Shown: positions 6,128-11,677 of the stretch, one piece after another
How the letters are laid out: every line of letters starts with the position of its first letter
Numbering within the stretch: the stretch's first letter is position 1
Source: Bacteroidetes bacterium UBA1947
GTDB lineage: Bacteria > Bacteroidota > Bacteroidia > Chitinophagales > Chitinophagaceae
Direction of reading: 5' to 3'
Length of the DNA stretch: 11,677 nucleotides
Assembly: GCA_002336915.1 (NCBI GenBank)
Contig: DDET01000018.1
Coordinates: forward strand, 1 to 11,677
Notes under the pieces: model-generated
Databases searched by the model: none
Told to the model about the DNA's origin: nothing
Seen by the model: only the letters and a program-made list of their open reading frames with translations
Position numbers and translations under genes: made by a program

Positions 6128-9100
6128 TTACTGCTTTACAAAGCGAATTGATCTTTGAGTTTCCCCGCTGGCGGAGCTTATCTGCAATACATAAACACCA
6201 TTGGGCAAAGTACCTACTTCGATATTGATAGTAGCTTGCTGTTGACCTGTGACCGGTTTTATGTCCCAGGCTCTGCCCAACATATCAGTTATCTTAACTG
6301 TATACGTTTCATTCGGATCGCAGCCACTGATAGATAAACTTGAGTGTACGGGATTAGGGTACAGGTTTATATTTTCTCCATGACCCGTGGTCGAGATCCC
6401 GACAATTTTTGAGTATTTAAACGAGCCATTGTTATCATAAATTTTCAGGCGGTAAAAGGTGTGTGTTGCTGTACTTCCCTTGTCGTTATACTGATACACA
6501 GACTGTGACGTGGTATTACCCTTTGCTGCAATGGCAACAACAGCGCTAAAGGTTTTACCATCATAAGACCGCTCAAGGTCAAAGTTCTTTATTTGCTGTT
6601 CGTTGGCGGTTACCCATGTGAGCTTATTGCCATCTGTGCTGTTATGGCCGGCAAAACCTGTGAACGACACAAGTTCCAAGGGAAGGGCCACATCAAAACT
6701 TCCTTTCAGCAATAGATCTGCTCCATCGTACAATAGTGGATTTGTGTTGCCATTGTATAGATACCAGGCTGCAGTGCCCGTATCGTTGGCGGAGTATGCT
6801 GGAATGATCCTGAAATATATGGTGTGCCCGCTGGTAACCTGTTGTAGCGCCGGTATGCCGCTAAGGTCAATGGTAGGGAAAGCGTACCAGGCATTAATGG
6901 GTGTATCGGTATGTACGTTTGTAGCAAGGTCAACGAAGTTGTTGCTGTCGATGCCGTATTGTACCGTAACATTTTGGGGTGATGCGATGCTATACCTGCC
7001 AAAGAACATATCGAAACTGCTTAAGGACAGTGTGTAACCTAAAAGTGATTTTACTGTGAAGTAGAGGAAGGCATTGTTGTCAATACAATCCTGTTGTGTG
7101 TTGACTACATATGGACCGCCTGTGCCGTAAAAGCCCATACCGCCCCAGGCGTTGTCGGTAGCCTGCGATGGGGACGCAGGAACAGAGATATTGCTGCCTC
7201 TTATCAGCCCGCTTGAAGCAACATGTGCAGGGGGTACGGTAGTAGGAGCGTATGGTGAAGGCCCATATGCGCTGAGGGTATTCACATCCCAGCCTACAAG
7301 CATTGTTCCTGCAAGGTTCATAGTAGTGAATGCCTGACTAACCCAGTTGGAAAAATTACCGGCACCACAATCGGTGCGAAGATGCAGGTAGTATGTTGTA
7401 GCAGGGTTGAGGCCTGCTGCGGTATAATTAGTATTGGCAATTGGCGTGCCCGCAACTATGGGTGCAGCGGGCAACTGATCAATAGTATATTCATATGCGT
7501 AACCAGCAAGTGAATCCCAGCTAAGCAGTGCAGATACGTCGGTGATAAGGCTGGCCGTAAGCCCTGTGGGGTCAGGACAACGTGTGATAAAAGAACTTGT
7601 TACCCATGCTGAGTAGTTCGGACTGCCGCAATTAGCGCGCACGTGCAAATAGTAAGTTGTGGATGATGTGAGCGCTGTTGCATTGTACACAGGCGTAGTT
7701 GTTACCGAGCCGGGTACTATAGGAGTCGCCGGGTCTTGATCTACAATGTATTCGTAGTTCAGAGCGGTGGGTATATTGTCCCAGCCAAGGTCAGCGCTTG
7801 AGGTGGTGATATTAGTTGCGGAAAGGCCGGTGGGATCGGGGCAGGGTGTGAGTGTAGTGAAAGACGTAGTTATCCATGCGGAGTAGTTCGGACTGCCGCA
7901 ATTAGCACGCAGGTGTAAGTAATAAGTTGTTGAAGGGGTAAGCCCTGTGGGGTTATAAGCGGTTTGGGTGATAACAGTGCCGGGAACTATTGGTGTCGCA
8001 GGGTCCTGGTCAACGATGTATTCATAATTGAGTGCGGTTGGTATATTATCCCAGCTAAGGTTGGCACTTGTGGTAGTTATATTATTGGCTGCAATGTTAG
8101 CAGGGTCCGGGCAGGGGGTGAGCGTTATAAACGAAACAGTTACCCAGGCAGAGTAGTTAGGTGTGCCGCAATTAGCACGAACGTGCAAATAGTAAGTTGT
8201 GGATGGTGCGAGGCCGGTGGCGTTATATGTTGTTATAGCAGTTACAGTGCCGGGTACCAGGGGCGTGGCGGGGTTTTGATCTATAATGTATTCATAGTTC
8301 AGCGCGCTTGCTATTGTGTTCCATGTAAGGATGGCTGATGTTGTTGTAATATTATTTGCTGCGAGGCCCGAAGGATCGGGGCAGGGTGTGAGTGTAATAA
8401 AAGAAGTAGTTACCCATGCAGAGTAGTTTGGTGAGCCACATTTTGCACGCACATGTAGGTAGTAAGTTGTTGTAGGAGTAAGGGCGGTGGCGCTATAAGT
8501 TGTTGCTGCTGTGAGCGTACCGGGTAAAATAGGGGTTGCCGGATCCTGATCAACTATATACTCATAGTTAAGTGCTCCTACTACAGTGTTCCAGCTAAGG
8601 TCGGCTGAAGTAGTTGTTATATTGTTTGCTGCAAGTCCTGTTGGATCGGGGCAGGGTGTAAGTGTAACGAAAGACGTAGTTACCCATGCAGAGTAATTTG
8701 GTGAACCGCATTTTGCGCGGACGTGCAGGTAATAAGTTGTAGCCGGTGTAAGGCCGATGGCGTTGTAAGTTGTTGCGGCAGTGAGTGTGCCGGGAACAAT
8801 AGGGCTGGCAGGATTCTGATCCACTATATATTCGTAATTGGGCGCTCCTACTACAGTATTCCAACTGAGGTCGGCTGAAGTAGTTGTTATATTGTTTGCT
8901 GCAAGCCCGGTTGGGTCGGGGCAAGGTGTAAGTGTGGTAAATGATACGGTAACCCATGCCGAATAGTTAGGTGAGCCGCATTTGGCACGCACATGTAAAT
9001 AGTAGGTTGTTGCAGGTGTGAGGCCTGTGGCATTATAAGTAGTTGCAGCGGTAAGCGTGCCGGGAACAATAGGAGAAGCAGCATTTTGATCTACTATATA

Positions 9101-10165
9101 TTCATAATTTGGTGCTCCTACTACAGTATTCCAACTGAGGTTTGCTGTTGTTGTGGTAATGCCATTAGCCGCCAAACCTGTTGGGTTGGGACAAGGTGTG
9201 AGGGTGGTAAAAGCAAGCGCCGTTGACCATGATGAAAAAGAAGCGCCGCAATTGGTACGCACGTGCAGATAGTAAGTAGTGGAAGGTGTGAGACCAGTCG
9301 CATTGTACGTAGTGCTTACTGTAGGTGTGCCTGCTACGACCGGAGTGGCTGCCGATTGGTCTACAACATACTCATAACCTGCTGCACCAGCTACTACTCC
9401 CCAGCTAAGGTCGGCAGTGGTTGTGGTAATGTTGTTTGCAGTGAGGCCTGTTGGAGTAGTGCAGGGTACAGATATCGTTGCAGTAACAGTTACATCGTCC
9501 AGGCCAATTGCCTGCCCATTGGTGCTGCCGCCCAGGCCGGTCATGTTCCATTTGAGATAGTAGCTTCCACCGTTAGCTATGCTAACCGGAATAGTAATTG
9601 TTCCCATACTTGTGGTCAGGGGAGGGAATATGCCGCTTCCGTTTGCAGCGTCGGCAGGAAAAGAGTGGTTACCTGCAGGTACACTAACAGCAGTGGCAAC
9701 TGTATTCCCGGCAAAAAATGTCCAATCCCACTGCCTTGCTCCATTCCGGTACTTTTTTAAATTGAAAGTGATGTCCAGCGACGTAATTGTGGAGCCGGTA
9801 TTGTTTACCAGTTGCCCGGTAATATTATTATTGGTGACAAAACTGCCTGAATTAAGAAAGCCGATGGAATAGTCGGCGCCAGATATATACTTGTAAGCCG
9901 ATCCCGAAGATGTTGAAGAAAGCGAGGTAGCGGTAGCATCGGTCGCCGTGGCATTGGCACCAGAGTTTTTTGTATCGATGGTCCAGCCAGAGGGCAGGGC
10001 TGTTGTGGCGCTGGCGTTGAAATTTTGTGTTTGCGTAAGTGCTGCGGCAGTAAAAGTGAGCTGAGCACTACTATGTAAAGTAGCGCCGCATAGCAGCAGG
10101 CAAGCTGCTATAATAGTTTTAAAGCTTATCTTTCTGTTTGCCGGAAGAGGATATTTGATTTTCAT
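6128..10165 (-). CDS. Secreted fibronectin type III repeat protein with T9SS sorting domain
   Basis: The 1345-residue protein is exported by Sec and then by the type IX secretion system to the surface or medium. It has a signal peptide (about 1-34, AACLLLCGATLHSSAQ) and a beta-rich module at about 35-234. Eight tandem Fn3 domains lie at 235-324, 325-414, 415-504, 505-594, 595-684, 685-774, 775-862 and 863-950. A module beginning LVGWDVNT (about 955-1160) follows, then an LPLELVSFTG / LERSYDGKTF / FYRLKIYDNNG module (1161-1265) common in Bacteroidota secreted proteins. It ends in a type A sorting domain from NLYPNP (1267) to the final VKQ, including ITDMLGR and GVYVLQI. Each Fn3 copy starts with Cys and has a second Cys in a V/L-R-x-x-CG motif. 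No enzyme active site is visible, so adhesion, matrix or binding roles are likely. The ATG at 10165 gives the complete signal peptide; no ribosome binding site is obvious. A terminator lies immediately downstream and the gene appears monocistronic. Confidence 0.9.
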   Translation of the reverse strand: MKIKYPLPANRKISFKTIIAACLLLCGATLHSSAQLTFTAAALTQTQNFNASATTALPSGWTIDTKNSGANATATDATATSLSSTSSGSAYKYISGADYSIGFLNSGSFVTNNNITGQLVNNTGSTITSLDITFNLKKYRNGARQWDWTFFAGNTVATAVSVPAGNHSFPADAANGSGIFPPLTTSMGTITIPVSIANGGSYYLKWNMTGLGGSTNGQAIGLDDVTVTATISVPCTTPTGLTANNITTTTADLSWGVVAGAAGYEYVVDQSAATPVVAGTPTVSTTYNATGLTPSTTYYLHVRTNCGASFSSWSTALAFTTLTPCPNPTGLAANGITTTTANLSWNTVVGAPNYEYIVDQNAASPIVPGTLTAATTYNATGLTPATTYYLHVRAKCGSPNYSAWVTVSFTTLTPCPDPTGLAANNITTTSADLSWNTVVGAPNYEYIVDQNPASPIVPGTLTAATTYNAIGLTPATTYYLHVRAKCGSPNYSAWVTTSFVTLTPCPDPTGLAANNITTTSADLSWNTVVGALNYEYIVDQDPATPILPGTLTAATTYSATALTPTTTYYLHVRAKCGSPNYSAWVTTSFITLTPCPDPSGLAANNITTTSAILTWNTIASALNYEYIIDQNPATPLVPGTVTAITTYNATGLAPSTTYYLHVRANCGTPNYSAWVTVSFITLTPCPDPANIAANNITTTSANLSWDNIPTALNYEYIVDQDPATPIVPGTVITQTAYNPTGLTPSTTYYLHLRANCGSPNYSAWITTSFTTLTPCPDPTGLSATNITTSSADLGWDNIPTALNYEYIVDQDPATPIVPGSVTTTPVYNATALTSSTTYYLHVRANCGSPNYSAWVTSSFITRCPDPTGLTASLITDVSALLSWDSLAGYAYEYTIDQLPAAPIVAGTPIANTNYTAAGLNPATTYYLHLRTDCGAGNFSNWVSQAFTTMNLAGTMLVGWDVNTLSAYGPSPYAPTTVPPAHVASSGLIRGSNISVPASPSQATDNAWGGMGFYGTGGPYVVNTQQDCIDNNAFLYFTVKSLLGYTLSLSSFDMFFGRYSIASPQNVTVQYGIDSNNFVDLATNVHTDTPINAWYAFPTIDLSGIPALQQVTSGHTIYFRIIPAYSANDTGTAAWYLYNGNTNPLLYDGADLLLKGSFDVALPLELVSFTGFAGHNSTDGNKLTWVTANEQQIKNFDLERSYDGKTFSAVVAIAAKGNTTSQSVYQYNDKGSTATHTFYRLKIYDNNGSFKYSKIVGISTTGHGENINLYPNPVHSSLSISGCDPNETYTVKITDMLGRAWDIKPVTGQQQATINIEVGTLPNGVYVLQISSASGETQRSIRFVKQ
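7316..9463 (-). repeat. Eight tandem Fn3-coding repeats, 264-270 bp period
   Basis: Six units of exactly 270 bp and two of 264 bp lie head to tail within the secreted-protein gene, starting at 9463, 9193, 8923, 8653, 8383, 8113, 7843 and 7579 on the minus strand. Copies 2, 3 and 4 are closest: 2 versus 3 differ at 8 of 90 residues and 3 versus 4 at 9 of 90. Copies 3 and 4 share a 38-base identical block (8598-8635 and 8868-8905) exactly 270 bases apart. Copies 1 and 8 are the most diverged. This fits expansion from the inside by unequal exchange. Confidence 0.93.
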
Positions 10166-10249
10166 GGTATTAATATTATTTATGTTATTTTAACAATATG
10201 ATTTTATTTATTAAATAATTTATGTATGGCTATACAATGAAATGCAAAG

Positions 10250-10257
10250 TACCTTTG
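10250..10257 (+). promoter_or_regulatory. Candidate plus-strand -7 element, overlapped by a minus-strand near-match
   Basis: TACCTTTG on the plus strand matches TAnnTTTG exactly, but no -33 TTTG is seen at the right distance. On the minus strand the overlapping 10251-10245 reads TACTTTG, one base short of the consensus, and the TTTG at 10248-10245 could also act as a -33 box for the secreted-protein gene. It may be a secondary upstream promoter for the ribosomal operon or part of the divergent control region. Confidence 0.35.
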
Positions 10258-10274
10258 TGTATAACAACTGAATT

Positions 10275-10394
10275 TTAAGCCAGCATTATTTAAAAAGAGC
10301 CGTGCTAATAATGTCTTACTATTGAGTTAAGCCGGTATTATTGGTAGCAGATAAGGCCGATCACGGGTGATGTGAATGTTAAGCCCGGATTAAG
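10275..10394. repeat. Three TTAAGCC-type repeats phased 52 bp apart
   Basis: Near-copies of a 16-base element, TTAAGCCnGnATTATT, begin at 10275, 10327 and 10379, exactly 52 bases apart. The first two match at 14 of 16 positions; the third is weaker at its end (ATTAAG). A related TTAAAGCC is at 10397. The remainder of each 52-base unit is not conserved, so this looks more like spaced binding sites than a simple tandem duplication. The stretch between the secreted-protein gene and the rpsF promoter otherwise holds no gene that I can see. Confidence 0.4.
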
Positions 10395-10433
10395 TGTTAA
10401 AGCCCTGATATTATTATTAGTCGTATTTTTCTT

Positions 10434-10463
10434 TTTGTGTTAAAGATTTTTCTCTTACCTTTG
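10434..10463 (+). promoter_or_regulatory. rpsF-rpsR-rplI promoter
   Basis: TTTG at 10434-10437, an 18-base spacer and TACCTTTG at 10456-10463 match the Bacteroidota -33/-7 consensus in both boxes and spacing. This is the best promoter in the window. Transcription should start near 10469-10471, giving an rpsF leader of about 105 bases. Confidence 0.75.
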
Positions 10464-10472
10464 CAGTCCCAA

Positions 10473-10552
10473 AATATTCCCGGCTATTCTGCCGTGTTGA
10501 TCTTTTCAATACAACAGGATATCCAGCGTTGCGGCCGGGCTGATGGGATATT
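10473..10552 (+). ncRNA. Structured rpsF mRNA leader, candidate S6:S18 autoregulatory element
   Basis: The leader can close with AAUAU (10473-10477) pairing to AUAUU (10548-10552), then CCC (10479-10481) to GGG (10545-10547), then GGC (10482-10484) to GCC (10534-10536). This leaves the 8-base bulge GGGCUGAU (10537-10544) on the 3' side next to CCG. An alternative pairs CCCGGC with GCCGGG (10534-10539). An inner 7-bp hairpin (10494-10500 with 10506-10512) caps the structure. Many bacteria have an rpsF leader element with an asymmetric internal loop containing CCG that mimics the 16S site bound by the S6:S18 dimer, allowing feedback repression. Position just upstream of rpsF, the CCG context and the asymmetric bulge all fit. 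The pairing is my own reading, not a covariance result. Confidence 0.55.
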
Positions 10553-10573
10553 GTTAACTTTTTTAATTAATTT

Positions 10574-10939
10574 ATGGCAACAGAAAACCTTCAAAGCTAC
10601 GAGCTGATGGTCATATTCACGCCGGTACTGGCTGAAGAAGACTATAAGGCAGCTCAAAAGAAGTTTGCGGACTTCATTACAGAAAACGGTGGATCGATCA
10701 CTCACCAGGAAGCATGGGGACTACGTTCACTGGCCTTCCCGATCGCCAAAAAGACAACAGGACTTTACTGGTTACTTGAGTACAAAGCGCCAAGCGATGT
10801 AAACGCCAAACTGGAAATCCAGATGAACCGTAACGAGCACATTATGCGCCACATGGTAACCCGCCTTGACAAGTATGCACTGGAATACAGCATACGCAGG
10901 CGCAACAAGGCTGCTGCTAACACAGAAACCGCTTCTTAA
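10574..10939 (+). CDS. rpsF: 30S ribosomal protein S6
   Basis: S6 binds S18 and 16S rRNA in the platform of the small subunit. The 121-residue product has the family's ferredoxin-like pattern: first strand YELMVIFTP (9-17), helix AEEDYKAAQKKFADFITENGG, the strand pair around WGLRSLAFPIAKKTTGLYWLLEY (48-70), a second helix, and NEHIMRHMVTRLDKY (87-101). The C-terminus ends NKAAANTETAS, with no poly-glutamate tail. The ATG at 10574 follows an A/T-rich stretch without a clear Shine-Dalgarno, usual in Bacteroidota. It is first in the operon with rpsR 23 bases downstream, behind a strong promoter and a structured leader that probably mediates feedback by S6:S18. Confidence 0.97.
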   Translation: MATENLQSYELMVIFTPVLAEEDYKAAQKKFADFITENGGSITHQEAWGLRSLAFPIAKKTTGLYWLLEYKAPSDVNAKLEIQMNRNEHIMRHMVTRLDKYALEYSIRRRNKAAANTETAS

Positions 10940-10962
10940 AACCTGTACAAAAAACTGAAACA

Positions 10963-11229
10963 ATGGCTAAGCAAAACGAAATAAAATTTTTGACCTCCAC
11001 CCGTGTCGAAAAACGCCAGAAGAAATACTGCCGTTTTAAGAAAATGGGGATCAAGTATATAGATTACAAAGACGCGGAATTCCTCAAGAAATTTTTGAAC
11101 GACCAGGGTAAAATGTTGCCACGCCGCATTACCGGGAACTCGCTCAAATATCAGCGCAAAGTGTCACAGGCTATTAAAAAAGCCCGCCAACTGGCATTAT
11201 TACCTTACGTTACTGACCTTTTAAAGTAA
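10963..11229 (+). CDS. rpsR: 30S ribosomal protein S18
   Basis: S18 forms a heterodimer with S6 on the platform of the 30S subunit. The 88-residue protein carries the family core: KKYCRFKKMGIKYIDYKD (20-37), FLKKFLNDQGKMLPRRITG (40-58) and SLKYQRKVSQAIKKARQLALLPY (60-82). It is basic and of normal length. The N-terminal extension before the core (about 19 residues) is basic and unstructured, as in other S18 proteins. Only one Cys (C23) is present, so it is not a zinc-binding form. It sits between rpsF and rplI; rplI starts 6 bases after its stop, so the three are one transcription unit. Confidence 0.97.
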   Translation: MAKQNEIKFLTSTRVEKRQKKYCRFKKMGIKYIDYKDAEFLKKFLNDQGKMLPRRITGNSLKYQRKVSQAIKKARQLALLPYVTDLLK

Positions 11230-11235
11230 AAAATC

Positions 11236-11677
11236 ATGCAATTAATCCTGATAAAAGACGTAGATAACCTGGGCGCTGCCCATGAACTGGTAGAAGTAAA
11301 GCCGGGATATGCCCGTAACTACCTTATACCGCAGAAATACGCTATTGAAGCCAGTGGTTCTAACATGAAAGTACTGGAAGAGCGCCGCAAGCAGAAGCAG
11401 AAGAAAGAAGACAAGCTGATGGCGGAAATAGCTAAGGTAACTGAAGTACTGAAAGCATCACCAATTAAGGTAGGCGCTAAAGTAGGCACAAGTGGAAAGA
11501 TATTTGGTTCTGTAACTGCTATACAGATAGCACGCGCTATACGCGAACAGAAAGGCTATGAAATAGACCGCCGCCGCATCTCTATAGTAGACGAGGTGAA
11601 GGAAGCAGGTACCTACAAAGCGCAGATAGATTTCGGTAAAGAGAACATACTTGAAATTGAATTTGAAGTAGTAGGCG
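11236..11677 (+). CDS. rplI: 50S ribosomal protein L9 (3' end cut by window)
   Basis: L9 binds 23S rRNA near the L1 stalk and reaches out along the ribosome surface with a long connecting helix. From the ATG at 11236 the frame is open to the window edge for 147 codons, starting MQLILIKDVDNLG and containing the signature VEVKPGYARNYLIPQKYA (19-36). A long charged helix follows (about 41-75, with EERRKQKQKKEDK), then a C-terminal domain with GKIFGSVT (about 90-97) and DRRRI. L9 proteins are usually about 147-150 residues, so only the last codon or two and the stop are missing. It is the last visible gene of the rpsF-rpsR-rplI operon. Confidence 0.96.
   Translation, partial: MQLILIKDVDNLGAAHELVEVKPGYARNYLIPQKYAIEASGSNMKVLEERRKQKQKKEDKLMAEIAKVTEVLKASPIKVGAKVGTSGKIFGSVTAIQIARAIREQKGYEIDRRRISIVDEVKEAGTYKAQIDFGKENILEIEFEVVG

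Noticed and set aside
7316..9463. Regular repeats considered as a CRISPR-like array.
   Set aside because: The units are 264-270 bp, fully coding and diverged along their entire length, with no short constant repeat and variable spacers.
7964..9760. Long open frames antisense or out of frame to the secreted Fn3 protein, some with repeated Cys/Tyr/Ser-rich sequence.
   Set aside because: They mirror the 270-bp repeats in other frames, have low-complexity composition, no recognisable family, and no promoter or spacing of their own. The T9SS protein frame explains the whole region.
10166..10440. Searched the divergent gap for a tRNA, small RNA gene or small ORF.
   Set aside because: No cloverleaf, no terminator and no open frame with a plausible start was found; only the phased repeats and promoter elements stand out.
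10517..10524. GGATATCC palindrome in the rpsF leader as an operator.
   Set aside because: An isolated 8-base palindrome downstream of the transcription start is expected by chance and lies inside the proposed RNA fold.

Overview
The window looks like a chromosomal segment from a Bacteroidota bacterium, probably near the Chitinophagaceae or Sphingobacteriales. Three things point there: a large secreted protein with a C-terminal type IX secretion sorting domain, promoters of the Bacteroidota TTTG / TAnnTTTG type (the -7 element TACCTTTG occurs four times, always between genes), and coding regions with little Shine-Dalgarno sequence. The lineage is inference; no rRNA is present.

Layout. Bases 1-32 hold the first codons of a minus-strand gene with a Rossmann-like N-terminus. 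Next, also on the minus strand, is the translation pair thrS-infC (2888 to 303), with a promoter just upstream of thrS and an intrinsic terminator just after infC. The usual rpmI-rplT partners do not follow. Upstream of thrS is a small lipocalin-like lipoprotein gene with its own terminator. Before that lies a tightly overlapping three-gene unit, all minus strand: an ABC ATPase, an ABC-2 permease and a periplasmic LolA-like protein. A strong hairpin terminator at about 6070-6106 separates this unit from a 1345-residue secreted protein (10165 to 6128). That protein is built of an N-terminal beta-rich module, eight ~90-residue fibronectin type III repeats, further beta modules and a T9SS type A sorting domain.

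A 408-base divergent intergenic region (10166-10573) follows. It carries three TTAAGCC-type repeats spaced exactly 52 bp apart, a well-formed promoter (TTTG-N18-TACCTTTG) and an mRNA leader that can fold into a structure resembling the S6:S18 autoregulatory element. To the right is the plus-strand ribosomal operon rpsF-rpsR-rplI, with rplI cut by the window edge just before its stop.

Functionally the window combines housekeeping translation genes (thrS, infC, rpsF, rpsR, rplI) with envelope and export functions (ABC-2 exporter plus LolA-like protein, lipoprotein, T9SS cargo). I do not see a clearly new multi-gene system. The most interesting items are the rpsF leader, the 52-bp phased array, the ABC/LolA-like overlapping operon, and the Cys-paired Fn3 repeat tract.
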